NCBI RefSeq assembly: GCF_032248695.1
Contig: NZ_JAVHXC010000006.1
Coordinates: 186,001-250,000 of the forward strand
Origin: Dietzia sp032248695
Lineage (GTDB): Bacteria > Actinomycetota > Actinomycetes > Mycobacteriales > Mycobacteriaceae
DNA length: 64,000 nucleotides
Direction: 5' to 3'
The notes below the pieces were generated by a model that was not told the origin of the DNA, searched no databases, and saw only the letters and a program-made list of their open reading frames with translations. This document shows positions 37,416 to 45,897 of the stretch, one piece after another. The translations under genes were made by a program, and so were the position numbers. The first letter of the stretch is position 1; every line of letters begins with the position of its first letter.

Positions 37416-38207
37416 ATGACCCCCTCACCCGCCCGCCAGCCCGCCGCCTTCATCGGCCACGGCGTCCCCCTCAACGCCCTCGAGGTCAACGAGTGGACCC
37501 GCCACTGGGCCGCGTTCGGCGACTCGCTGCCCGAACGTCCGCGGGCGGTCCTGGCGGTCTCGGCGCACTGGTACATCAACGCCACGGCCGTCACCGCGAT
37601 GCGCTCGCCGCGCACCATCCACGACTTCTTCGGCTTCCCGCGCGAGCTCAACGAGTTCGAGTACCCCGCCGCCGGCGCGCCCGAGCTCGCCGCCGAGGTG
37701 GCCGAGGTCGTCAAACCGACCTGGGTGGGCGCCGACCATGACTCGTGGGGCCTCGACCACGGCACGTGGTCCGTGCTCGCGCACGTGTTCCCCCACGCGG
37801 ACGTGCCCGTCGCGCAGTTGTCGGTCGACGCCACCAAGCCCGCGAGCTACCACTTCGAGCTGGGCACCAAGCTGGCCGCGCTCCGCGAGTCCGGCGTGCT
37901 GGTCCTGTCCAGTGGCAACGTCGTCCACAACCTCGGCGCGGTGGACCCGTCCCGCGGCAACACCGGCGCCGACTGGGCCCACCGGTTCGACGATCACGCC
38001 GAGGACCTGCTCACCTCCCGGCCCGAGGACGCCCTCGCGCTGCTCGAGCACCCCGACGCGCGCGCGTCCGTGCCCACCGCCGACCACTTCCTGCCGCTGC
38101 TCTACACCGCCGGGATGGCGGCCGCGTCCGGCGAGCGGCTCGAGGCGTTCAGCAAGGGTTACGCGTGGGGCTCGGTGTCCATGACCAGCTACCGTTCCGC
38201 GGCCTGA
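37416..38207 (+). CDS. Extradiol dioxygenase, class III, DODA/YgiD type
   Basis: A 263-residue member of the 4,5-DOPA extradiol dioxygenase family. Metal and active-site residues are recognisable in AAFIGHGVPLNAL (first His), VSAHWYINATAV (second His), HDSWGLDHGTWSVLAHVFP (catalytic region) and SSGNVVHNLGAVD (third His). Bacterial homologues open the ring of catechols such as DOPA; the natural substrate here is unknown. It has a strong ribosome site (AAGGAGAG). It is isolated from other aromatic catabolism genes. Confidence 0.88.
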   Translation: MTPSPARQPAAFIGHGVPLNALEVNEWTRHWAAFGDSLPERPRAVLAVSAHWYINATAVTAMRSPRTIHDFFGFPRELNEFEYPAAGAPELAAEVAEVVKPTWVGADHDSWGLDHGTWSVLAHVFPHADVPVAQLSVDATKPASYHFELGTKLAALRESGVLVLSSGNVVHNLGAVDPSRGNTGADWAHRFDDHAEDLLTSRPEDALALLEHPDARASVPTADHFLPLLYTAGMAAASGERLEAFSKGYAWGSVSMTSYRSAA

Positions 38208-38243
38208 CCCTGCCGGTCCGCGCGGGGTCGCGGGACCGGGCGG

Positions 38244-39014
38244 TCAGCAGTTGCGGTCGAACACCAGCCGCAGGCCCTCGAGCGCGAGCTCGGGCTCGAC
38301 GTCGGTGATGGTGCGGGACTCGTCCGCGACGACGTCCGCGCGCAGCCCGGTGAGTACGACCGAGGCGTCGGCGAGCTCGTCGACGTCGGTGCGCATCCGG
38401 TCGACGAGGGCGTCGATCTGGCCGGCGAACCCGATCACGATGCCCGCCTGCAGCGCGGCGACGGTGTTCTTGCCCAGGGCGCCGCGGGGCCGCACGACCT
38501 CGATCTTGCGGAGGAGCGCCGTGCGGTCGGCGAGGGCGTCCACGGAGATGTCGATGCCGGGCGCGATCGCCCCGCCGAGCAGCTCGCCGCGCGCGGAGAC
38601 CGCGTCGACGGTGGTCGCGGTGTCGACGTCGACGACGACGACGGGTCCGTCGAACAGGTGGTGGGCGGCCAGCGCGTTGACCACCCGGTCCGAGCCCACC
38701 TCCCGCGGGTTGTCGACCTTGAGCGGCACCCCGGTCTTCACCCCGGGCGCGACGACGACGGCCGGCAGCTGCGGCCAGTAGTCGGCGGCCATCCGTCGGA
38801 GTTCACCGGTGACCGACGGGACGACGGACATCGCGGAGATCCCGGTGAGCTGCTGCGCACAGTCGCCCAGCAGACCCCGGATCGTCAGGGCGAGCTCGTC
38901 GGACGTCACCGCGGGCGAGGTACGCATGCTCCAGGTGCGCTCCAGCGGGCCGCCGCCGGGGTGGAAGACGCCGAGTCGGATGTGGGTGTTACCGACGTCG
39001 ACGGTGAGAAGCAT
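38244..39014 (-). CDS. coaX: Type III pantothenate kinase
   Basis: A 256-residue ASKHA-fold kinase for the first step of coenzyme A synthesis. It shows the phosphate-1 motif LTVDVGNTHIRLGVF, the GSDRVVNALAAHHLF pantothenate region, VVDVDTATTVDAVSARGEL (phosphate 2) and GGAIAPGIDISVDAL. It directly follows panD and panC, giving a pantothenate-to-CoA operon in the mycobacterial order. Confidence 0.94.
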   Translation of the reverse strand: MLLTVDVGNTHIRLGVFHPGGGPLERTWSMRTSPAVTSDELALTIRGLLGDCAQQLTGISAMSVVPSVTGELRRMAADYWPQLPAVVVAPGVKTGVPLKVDNPREVGSDRVVNALAAHHLFDGPVVVVDVDTATTVDAVSARGELLGGAIAPGIDISVDALADRTALLRKIEVVRPRGALGKNTVAALQAGIVIGFAGQIDALVDRMRTDVDELADASVVLTGLRADVVADESRTITDVEPELALEGLRLVFDRNC

Positions 39015-39031
39015 GTCGGGTCCGCGCCGGT

Positions 39032-39457
39032 CTAGACGGTGGCCGGCTCGGGGACGCGCGGGTTCTTAAGGCCCGAACCCTCCGGGACGTCCGCGGGGTC
39101 CGTCCCCTCGGTCAGCATGCGGTTCTCGCCGTCGACGAACACCACCCGCGGCTTGTACGCGCGGGCCTCGGCGTCGTCCATCTGGGCGTAGGCGATGATG
39201 ATCACCAGGTCACCGGGGTGCACCAGGTGGGCGGCGGCCCCGTTGATGCTGATGACGCCCGAGCCGCGCTCACCCGTGATGGCGTAGGTGGTCAGGCGCG
39301 CGCCGTTGTCGATGTCGACGATGTCGATCTGCTGCCCCTCGAGCAGATCCGCGGCGTCCATGAGGTCGGCGTCGATCGTGCAGGAGCCGACATAGTGCAG
39401 GTCCGCCTGGGTCACGGTGGCGCGGTGGATCTTGGAGTGGAGCATGGTGCGCTGCAT
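39032..39457 (-). CDS. panD: Aspartate 1-decarboxylase precursor
   Basis: A 141-residue pyruvoyl-dependent enzyme that makes beta-alanine from aspartate. The self-cleavage site is Gly-Ser in YVGSCTIDADLMDAADL, and the active-site tyrosine region is LTTYAITGERGSGVISING, followed by HPGDLVIIIAYAQMDDAEA. The start codon immediately abuts the panC stop. The length is normal. Confidence 0.95.
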   Translation of the reverse strand: MQRTMLHSKIHRATVTQADLHYVGSCTIDADLMDAADLLEGQQIDIVDIDNGARLTTYAITGERGSGVISINGAAAHLVHPGDLVIIIAYAQMDDAEARAYKPRVVFVDGENRMLTEGTDPADVPEGSGLKNPRVPEPATV

Positions 39458-40444
39458 CTACAGGCCTTCCTTCAGGTCTTCGGCCATCTCGGCCTGCTGG
39501 GCGGCGACGGTGGCCTCGGCGGCGGCGAGGAAGCCGGTACCGATGGCCACCCCGACGTTGTCGATGAGTCTGGTGGTCCCGACGCGGGCCGCGACGAGGA
39601 GCCGGCCGGGGCCCTCCTCCGGCGGCTCGCCGAGGTCGGCGGCCCGCAGTTCGAGGTAGTCCACGGAGATCTGCGGGCGCTCGGCCAGCACGGCGCGGGC
39701 GGCGTCGACGACGGCCTGCCGCCCGCCCTTCGCCGCGAACGTCCCGGCGACGAGGGCGGCGTTGAGGACGGTCGCCAGCTCGCGCTCGTCGGCGGAGAGG
39801 TAGCGGTTACGGGAGCTCATGGCCAGGCCGTCGGACTCGCGGACGGTGGGCACGCCGACGATGCGGACGTCCATGTCGAGGTCCGCGACCATCTGACGGA
39901 TGAGCACCAGCTGCTGGTAGTCCTTCTCACCGAAGAAGGCCTGGTGGGGACGGACGATGTTGAAGAGCTTGTTGACCACCGTGAGCATGCCGGCGAAGTG
40001 CCCGGGGCGGGCGGCACCGTCGAGGATCTCCCCCGTCGGCCCCGGCTGCAGGGTGGTGCGCGGGCCGTCGGGGTACATGGCGGCGGCGCTGGGGGCCAGG
40101 ACGAGTTCCACGCCGGCGTCGGCGAGGCGGGCGACGTCCTCGTCCAGGGTCCGCGGGTACGCGTCGAGGTCCTCGCCGGGCCCGAACTGCAGCGGGTTGA
40201 CGAAGATCGACACGACCACGACCGACCCCGGCGTGCGGCGTGCGGCCTCGACGAGCGCGAGGTGGCCCTCGTGGAGCGCACCCATGGTGGGCACGAACGT
40301 GATCTGCTTACCGACCTTGCGCAGGGACTCGGTGACCGCGCTCAGCGAGGCCGGATCGTGGTGGACGGTCAGCTCGCCGCGGTTGTACCCGGTGGCGGGG
40401 CGTCCCGGTACCGCCGTGCGCACCGGGTGGGTCGTGGAGGTCAT
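39458..40444 (-). CDS. panC: Pantothenate synthetase
   Basis: A 328-residue enzyme that joins pantoate and beta-alanine with ATP. The HIGH motif is VPTMGALHEGHLALVEAAR, the pantoate site is VSIFVNPLQFGPGEDLDAYP, and the KMSKS-like loop is AMSSRNRYLSADER. The first 40 residues before ESLRKVGKQITFV are extra compared with enteric PanC. The start overlaps the preceding stop as ATGA. It works with PanD and CoaX downstream. Confidence 0.95.
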   Translation of the reverse strand: MTSTTHPVRTAVPGRPATGYNRGELTVHHDPASLSAVTESLRKVGKQITFVPTMGALHEGHLALVEAARRTPGSVVVVSIFVNPLQFGPGEDLDAYPRTLDEDVARLADAGVELVLAPSAAAMYPDGPRTTLQPGPTGEILDGAARPGHFAGMLTVVNKLFNIVRPHQAFFGEKDYQQLVLIRQMVADLDMDVRIVGVPTVRESDGLAMSSRNRYLSADERELATVLNAALVAGTFAAKGGRQAVVDAARAVLAERPQISVDYLELRAADLGEPPEEGPGRLLVAARVGTTRLIDNVGVAIGTGFLAAAEATVAAQQAEMAEDLKEGL

Positions 40445-41394
40445 CGAAGTTGCTCCGTGAGGTCGGGGGCCAACAGGTCGGTCACGTCGGGGCCGGCGCC
40501 CACGCGGTCGGCGGTGCGCAGCGCGAGCGCCCGGTACCCGCCCGCGATGCCGCCGTCGACGTCCTCGAGGGCGTCGAGGTGGCGGGAGACGGTGACGGCG
40601 TCCCCGCGCATCACGGGACCGGTCAACGCGGAGTCGCCGGAGGCCAGGACGTTGTCGAGGGCCGCCCGCAGCAGCGGCTCGAGCGTCCGCCGGGCGAGGG
40701 CTTCCGCGTCCGGTCCGAGCATGCCGTCGGGATCGCCCTCGACCCCGCCCCCGGGCAGGACGGAGAACGAGGCGGCGAGCGCCTCGGCGGCATCGTTGAC
40801 GAGCGTGACCAGGTGGTTCGCGCCGTGCGCGAGGGCGGCGTGGTAGAGGGCGCGGTGGGATTCGGCGACGGTGACGGGCAGACCCCCGGTCTCCATCACG
40901 AGCATCTGGCCCACCACGAGGCCGACCTCGTCCGGCGCCGTCAGGGCCCAGGAACAGCCCTCCATCCGGTCGACGTCGGCGGATCCGCCGGTGAACGTCA
41001 TGGCGGGGTGGGCCGCCACGACCACGGCCCCGGCGTCGGCGGCCGGGCGCAGCACCTCCGCGCCGACCGCGCCGGCCACGTGGACGACGATGTGCCCCGG
41101 ACGGAAGGCGTCCGCCTCGGCGAGCTCGGCCACGACGCCCGGCAGCGCGGAGTCGGGCACCGCGAGGATGAGGAGTTCCCCGGCGGCGGCGACAGTGGCG
41201 GGATCCGCGATCCGGGCTTCCGGGAGTCGGCGCGCGGCGAGGTCGCGGGACCGCTCGGAGCGCGCGACGAGCGCGGAGACGACATGGCCTCGCCGCTCGA
41301 GGGCGGCGCCCACGGCGGTGCCCACGCGGCCGGCGGACACGAGGCCGATGGACAGGCGGGCAGGGGGTGTTCCGGTGACGCCGTGGTCGGACAT
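40441..41394 (-). CDS. Rossmann-like/DUF2520 oxidoreductase-like protein (Rv3603c type)
   Basis: A 317-residue protein with an N-terminal NAD(P)-binding fold (SIGLVSAGRVGTAVGAALERRG, then LLILAVPDSALPGVVAELAE) and a C-terminal helical DUF2520 domain (around ALYHAALAHGANHLVTLVNDA). It resembles ketopantoate/6-phosphogluconate-type dehydrogenases and always sits upstream of panC in this order, so a role linked to pantoate is plausible but unproven. It is coupled to panC. Confidence 0.88.
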   Translation of the reverse strand: MSDHGVTGTPPARLSIGLVSAGRVGTAVGAALERRGHVVSALVARSERSRDLAARRLPEARIADPATVAAAGELLILAVPDSALPGVVAELAEADAFRPGHIVVHVAGAVGAEVLRPAADAGAVVVAAHPAMTFTGGSADVDRMEGCSWALTAPDEVGLVVGQMLVMETGGLPVTVAESHRALYHAALAHGANHLVTLVNDAAEALAASFSVLPGGGVEGDPDGMLGPDAEALARRTLEPLLRAALDNVLASGDSALTGPVMRGDAVTVSRHLDALEDVDGGIAGGYRALALRTADRVGAGPDVTDLLAPDLTEQLR

Positions 41395-41540
41395 CTCAGA
41401 GGGGCTCCAGTGCTCGATCCGTTCCAGGCCCGCTCACTGATGGCGGGTCCCGGACATCTCGCAGGCGAGAGTAGTCCTGTCGACCGGCGGACACAGCATG
41501 GAGTGGCACACCTCACAGAACCGGATCGACCGGTCGGGCG

Positions 41541-42875
41541 TCAGTCCTCCGCGCGACGCCGGCGGCGGCTCGGCTTGGGCGCGTCGCCCTCACCGAGTCG
41601 GGCCATGAGCTCGGCCACCGACAGCCCCCGGCCCTCGCCGTGGCGGCTGGTCGGGGTCGACTCGGACCCGGTCTCCTGGGCGGGCGACGGCGCGGCGGGG
41701 TCGGACTTCGCCGCCGGCCCCGCGGGCGTCGAGCCGGCCGCCGAACCAGTCGACGAGCCGGTCGTGGAACCGGCCTTCGGCGCCGCGGCCCGATCAGAGG
41801 ACGGGGCGGAGCCGGCACCGGCGGACGGGGCGGAGCTGGTGCCGGTGGCCGAGGGGGCCCCGGGGGTCGACGGGCGGGGCGTGCCGGTCGTGGGCGTCGA
41901 TCCGGCCGCCGCGGACGAACCGGAGCGCGAGGGCCGGGGCGACGTCGCCGACGACGGCGCCGCGGTGGCGCCGGACGCGTCGCCGGAGCCGGCGCCCGGT
42001 GCACGACGCGGTTCCTGCGATCCCTGGACGGGGCGCACGGCGGGGCGGCGCGGCTCACCGGCCGGCGTCTGCGTGGGGGTCGTCCGACCGGAGACGGGAG
42101 AGAGTCTCTCGGTGCGCTCGGTGCTCGGGGTGGCGTCCGGCCCGACGCCGGCGACGGCCGGGTCGGTCGGCGCCGACGGCCGCCCGGACTGTGCGGGCCG
42201 CTCCGGCTGACCCGGACGGGTGGACGGGCCGGACGGGGTGGACCGGCCGGGTGCGGACTTCTCCCCCGCCGCACCGGCGTCGGTGGTCGCCCGGCCGCTG
42301 ACGCGCGGGGGCGTCATCCCCGGAGTACGACGACGCGGCGCCACCCGCTCGGACGGGACCGACGGCAGCGACGGACCCGCGCCGAGCTGTCCGGCCGGGC
42401 CGGGGCCGCCGACGGCGAAGCGGTCCTCGGGGAGGCTGACACCGAGCGCGGACAGCTGCTCCCGCAGGGCGGCGATCTCCTGCCGCAGGGCGAGGACCGA
42501 GTCCTCGGTCTCTGCGCGGACGCTGGCGCGCAGTTCCTTCTCCACCACCAGCTCGTGCTCCCGGCGGGCTGAGATCTCCCGCTCGAGCTGCAGCTCGTAG
42601 ACCGTGTGGAGGTCCCTGACACGCGCCGCCTCGGCCGCGGCCTGCCTGCGGTACCGGGCCACGAGGAACGCGCCGATGAACGCGGCCCACAGGGCGGACA
42701 GCGTGCCGATCCGCATCCAGACGGGATTGTCGGAGAAGATCATCACGATGGTCGCGATGAGGGCCAGCACCAGCAGCACCACCAGGGCGATGCTCGCCAG
42801 TCCGCGGTCGTCGCCACGCGCGGGGCGGGCTGACCGGGGCTTGTCCATCGCGCCGTCGGAACTCATGCCCCGCAT
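41541..42875 (-). CDS. Membrane-anchored coiled-coil protein with long disordered tail (Rv3604c type)
   Basis: A protein of about 444 residues with two N-terminal membrane helices (GLASIALVVLLVLALIATIV and WMRIGTLSALWAAFIGAFLV), a coiled coil (about residues 75-145, rich in Glu/Arg/Gln/Leu: LQLEREISARREHELVVEKE), and a roughly 290-residue Ser/Pro/Thr/Gly/Ala-rich low-complexity tail ending in a basic cluster (KPSRRRRRAED). The place in the operon matches the mycobacterial membrane protein between DUF3180 and DUF2520 genes. The function is unknown; a cell-envelope or division scaffold is possible. ATG at 42866 is an alternative start. Confidence 0.82.
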   Translation of the reverse strand: MRGMSSDGAMDKPRSARPARGDDRGLASIALVVLLVLALIATIVMIFSDNPVWMRIGTLSALWAAFIGAFLVARYRRQAAAEAARVRDLHTVYELQLEREISARREHELVVEKELRASVRAETEDSVLALRQEIAALREQLSALGVSLPEDRFAVGGPGPAGQLGAGPSLPSVPSERVAPRRRTPGMTPPRVSGRATTDAGAAGEKSAPGRSTPSGPSTRPGQPERPAQSGRPSAPTDPAVAGVGPDATPSTERTERLSPVSGRTTPTQTPAGEPRRPAVRPVQGSQEPRRAPGAGSGDASGATAAPSSATSPRPSRSGSSAAAGSTPTTGTPRPSTPGAPSATGTSSAPSAGAGSAPSSDRAAAPKAGSTTGSSTGSAAGSTPAGPAAKSDPAAPSPAQETGSESTPTSRHGEGRGLSVAELMARLGEGDAPKPSRRRRRAED

Positions 42876-42988
42876 GATACTCAGAGAATCACCGGTCACA
42901 CAGGTAACCGGCGCGTGTCCTCGCGAACGGCGATGACGAGACCCGGGCCGCCAGGCGGGATCTCACCGGCCGGTTCCGTCCGGTCGGC

Positions 42989-43465
42989 TCAGGCGGGGTC
43001 GGCCAGGCCGCCGTTCTCCTCGTCGTCGGGCGGGGTCTCACACGCCCACTCCAGGAACAGGCCCGCGCCCACCAGGACCGCCCCCGCCACCAGGACCGCG
43101 ATGCTCGCGGGGAGCTCGGCTGCCGCGGCGGCCAGCTCCCCCAGGCGAGGGCCGAAGAACAGGGTGAGCCCGGCACCGACGCCACCCGCCACCGCCCCGA
43201 GCACCGCCGACGCCTGCCCGAGCGCCGCACACCGCGCGATGGTGAGCGGGTGCATCTGGCTGCGGTCCTGCCCGACCCCGCCGTCGGAGATCGCCCCCCG
43301 GATCCGGATCGCCAGCAGGACGTCGACCGCCGCGACCACGAGCAGGGTCACCCAACCGAACCCGATCGGAGGCAGGGACCCGAGGAACGCCTCGACGAGC
43401 GCGTACGCGGCCACGGCGGCGACGAGCGCAACCAGTGCCAGGGTGGACCTCGCCACGCGAGTCAT
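42989..43465 (-). CDS. DUF3180 membrane protein (Rv3605c type)
   Basis: A 158-residue membrane protein with four hydrophobic segments (STLALVALVAAVAAYALVEA, IGFGWVTLLVVAAVDVLLAI, ALGQASAVLGAVAGGVGAGL, IAVLVAGAVLVGAGLFLEWA). The central DRSQMHPLTIARCAALGQAS is the family signature. DUF3180 genes follow folK in most actinobacteria; the function is unknown. The ATG at 43465 overlaps the folK stop as ATGA. Confidence 0.88.
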   Translation of the reverse strand: MTRVARSTLALVALVAAVAAYALVEAFLGSLPPIGFGWVTLLVVAAVDVLLAIRIRGAISDGGVGQDRSQMHPLTIARCAALGQASAVLGAVAGGVGAGLTLFFGPRLGELAAAAAELPASIAVLVAGAVLVGAGLFLEWACETPPDDEENGGLADPA

Positions 43466-43992
43466 CCGCGACTCCCCCGGCCCCGGGGCGCCAGAGACGC
43501 GTCCAGGCGGCGAACCGCGGAGACCTCTGCCGGGTCGAGCGCGGCGAGATGGTCGGCGACGGCGACCCCGGCCAGGCGGGCCTCCGGCTCGACCTCCAGC
43601 CACGGCACCAGCACGAACGCGCGCTCGGCCGCGCGCGGGTGCGGCAGGGTGAGAGCCGGGTCGTCGGACGTCACCGTCCGACCGTCCTCGTCGGCGGTCA
43701 CCACATCCACGTCCAGGGTCCTCGGCCCCCAGCGCACCTCCCGGGTGCGACCGGCCTCGCGTTCCCGGGCGAAGCCCCACTCGAGGACGTCGGCCGGGGT
43801 GCCGGGGTGGTCCACGAGGAGCGCGGCGTTCAGGAAGTCGTCCTGCTCCACCCCGCCCCACGGCGGGGTGGCGTAGACCGAGGACACCGCCCGGAGGATC
43901 CCGTCGGAGGCCGCCGCCTCGGCGACCCCGCGCAGCAATGCGAGCGCGTCGCCCTGGTTGCCGCCGATCGACAGCACCGCCCGGCAGCTCAC
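43462..43992 (-). CDS. folK: 6-hydroxymethyl-7,8-dihydropterin pyrophosphokinase
   Basis: A 176-residue HPPK that transfers pyrophosphate from ATP to hydroxymethyldihydropterin in folate synthesis. Signature elements are LSIGGNQGDALALL, VSSVYATPPWGGVEQDDFLNAAL, and GPRTLDVDVVTADEDGRTV with the metal-binding DVD, followed by LPHPRAAERAFVLVPW. The GTG start overlaps the folB stop as GTGA. Confidence 0.93.
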   Translation of the reverse strand: MSCRAVLSIGGNQGDALALLRGVAEAAASDGILRAVSSVYATPPWGGVEQDDFLNAALLVDHPGTPADVLEWGFAREREAGRTREVRWGPRTLDVDVVTADEDGRTVTSDDPALTLPHPRAAERAFVLVPWLEVEPEARLAGVAVADHLAALDPAEVSAVRRLDASLAPRGRGSRG

Positions 43993-44381
43993 CGCTCGCC
44001 CCGCTCGCGGCGGGTCCCGCTCCGCGAACGCCGGGCCACGACGGCGACGTCGGCGAACTCGGCGGGGATGGGGGCCTGCGGCTTGTGCAGCGTGACCTCC
44101 ACCGCGTGGGCGTCGGGGGCCATCTCCATGACCCCGTCGGCGATCCGCGAGGCGACCGTCTCGATGAGGTCGAACGGCGGCCCGGCCACGACGTCGCGCG
44201 CGAACAGCGCGAGCGCCCCGTAGTCGACGGTGTCGGCGAGGTCGTCGGAGGCGGCCGCGGTGGTGAAGTCGGTCCACAGGACCAGGTCCACCAGGAAGTC
44301 CTGCCCGTCCCGCTTCTCGTGCTCGAAGACCCCGTGGTTGCCGCGCACCCGCAGGCCGCGGAGCTCGATGCGGTCGGCCAT
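43989..44381 (-). CDS. folB: Dihydroneopterin aldolase
   Basis: A 130-residue tunnelling-fold enzyme that cleaves dihydroneopterin to hydroxymethyldihydropterin and glycolaldehyde. Typical segments are IELRGLRVRGNHGVFEHEKR (with the catalytic Glu) and DTVDYGALALFARDVVAGPP, FDLIETVASRIADGV and VEVTLHKPQAPIP, the last with the conserved Lys and Pro. It overlaps the folP stop and is followed by folK. Confidence 0.94.
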   Translation of the reverse strand: MADRIELRGLRVRGNHGVFEHEKRDGQDFLVDLVLWTDFTTAAASDDLADTVDYGALALFARDVVAGPPFDLIETVASRIADGVMEMAPDAHAVEVTLHKPQAPIPAEFADVAVVARRSRSGTRRERGER

Positions 44382-45244
44382 CAGTTCGCTCCCGCTCGTC
44401 CCGCCGCCCACGCCGCGGCGACCCGCACCGCGTCCGCGCTGGGGGCGACGTCGTGGACCCGCACGGCCCACGCACCGGCGGCGGCCGAGAGCGACGTGAT
44501 GGCCGCCGTCGCGGGGTCGCGCCCCGGGACCGGGCGCGGGGACCCGTCCGCCTCCGGCAGCAGGGAGCCGAGGAACCGCTTGCGCGACGCCGCGACCAGG
44601 ACGGGGAAGCCGAGGTCGAGCAGTGTGTCCAGTCCCTTGAGCAGGGCCCAGTTGTCGTCCCCGTTCTTGGCGAAGCCCAGACCCGGGTCCAGGACGATGT
44701 CGGCGGCGTCGATCCCCGCCGCGAGCGCGGCGTCGGCCCGACGGGCCAGGTGATCGCGCACGGCGCCCACCACGTCGCCGCCGTAGTCGGCGCGACCACC
44801 GGCGCCGGCACGGTACTCGTCCGGGGACACCCAGTGCATGAGGATCACCGACCCGCGGTGCTCCGCCACGACCCGCAGCATGTCGGGGTCGGCCAGACCG
44901 CCGGACACGTCGTTGATGACCGCCGCGCCCTCCTCGAGCGCCCGGGCCGCGACGCGGGACCGCATGGTGTCCACCGACACCGGTGCGAACCCGGACACCT
45001 CGCGCACGACGGGGACGACGCGCTGCTCCTCGTCGGACTCCTCGACCCGCAGGGCGCCGGGGCGGGTGGACTCGCCGCCGACGTCGATGAGGTCCGCACC
45101 CTCCGAGACCATCCGACGCGCGTGCGCGACCGCGTCGTCGAACGCGAGGTGTCGCCCGCCGTCGGAGAACGAATCCGCCGTGATGTTGAGAACGCCCATT
45201 ACCGCACAGTGGTCCGGGTGGGGCAGTCGGGCGGGCGCGCTCAC
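44381..45244 (-). CDS. folP: Dihydropteroate synthase
   Basis: A 287-residue TIM-barrel enzyme that condenses hydroxymethyldihydropterin pyrophosphate with p-aminobenzoate, the sulfonamide target. It has VMGVLNITADSFSDGGRHL, IDVGGESTRPGA, VSVDTMRSRVA, INDVSGG, DPGLGFAKNGDDNWALL and ASRKRFLG. The GTG start at 45244 overlaps the folE stop as GTGA. The length is normal. Confidence 0.95.
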   Translation of the reverse strand: MSAPARLPHPDHCAVMGVLNITADSFSDGGRHLAFDDAVAHARRMVSEGADLIDVGGESTRPGALRVEESDEEQRVVPVVREVSGFAPVSVDTMRSRVAARALEEGAAVINDVSGGLADPDMLRVVAEHRGSVILMHWVSPDEYRAGAGGRADYGGDVVGAVRDHLARRADAALAAGIDAADIVLDPGLGFAKNGDDNWALLKGLDTLLDLGFPVLVAASRKRFLGSLLPEADGSPRPVPGRDPATAAITSLSAAAGAWAVRVHDVAPSADAVRVAAAWAAGRAGAN

Positions 45245-45864
45245 GTTCCGCGCAGGAGGCCGAGGGCCTCCGCCCTGGTGGAGGCGTTGGACCGCATGAT
45301 GCCGCGGACGGCCGACGTGGTGGTGATGGAGCCCGCCTTGCGGATCCCGCGCATGGACATGCACAGGTGCTCGCACTCGATGACCACGAGCACGCCGGAG
45401 GGGTCCAGCTTGTCGACCAACGCGTCGGCGACCTGGCTGGTGAGCCGCTCCTGCACCTGCGGGCGCTTGGCGTAGAGATCCACGAGCCGGGCGAGCTTGC
45501 TCAGGCCCGTGACCGCGCCGGACTGCCCGGGGATGTACCCGATGTGCGCGACCCCGTGGAACGGCACGAGGTGGTGCTCGCACGTCGAGTAGATCGGGAT
45601 GTCGCGGACGAGGACGAGTTCGCGGTGGTCCTCGTCGAAGGTCCGTGACAGCACCTCGGCGGGGTCGGTGTACAGGCCGGCGAACACCTCGCGGTAGGCC
45701 CGCGCCACCCGGGCGGGAGTGTCCTGCAGGCCCTCGCGGTCCGGGTCCTCGCCGACGGCGATGAGCAGGTCACGGACTGCGGCCTCCGCGCGCGCGGCGT
45801 CGAAGACCGCCCCCGAGGACACCGAGCGCGCCTCTGCGGGGGGTATGTGGTCAGGGGTCGTCAT
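45241..45864 (-). CDS. folE: GTP cyclohydrolase I
   Basis: A 207-residue enzyme that opens GTP to dihydroneopterin triphosphate, the first step of folate synthesis. The zinc ligands are in YSTCEHHLVPFHG and IECEHLCMSMRGIRKAGS. Other family segments are VIGYIPGQ-like HIGYIPGQSGAVTGLSKLAR and QERLTSQVADAL. The ATG at 45864 is preferred over the TTG one codon upstream because AGAGGA is well placed for it. It follows ftsH by 33 bp and begins the folE-folP-folB-folK run. Confidence 0.95.
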   Translation of the reverse strand: MTTPDHIPPAEARSVSSGAVFDAARAEAAVRDLLIAVGEDPDREGLQDTPARVARAYREVFAGLYTDPAEVLSRTFDEDHRELVLVRDIPIYSTCEHHLVPFHGVAHIGYIPGQSGAVTGLSKLARLVDLYAKRPQVQERLTSQVADALVDKLDPSGVLVVIECEHLCMSMRGIRKAGSITTTSAVRGIMRSNASTRAEALGLLRGT

Positions 45865-45897
45865 CAATCCTCTTCTCGCACGAAGCGGCCGCGGCGG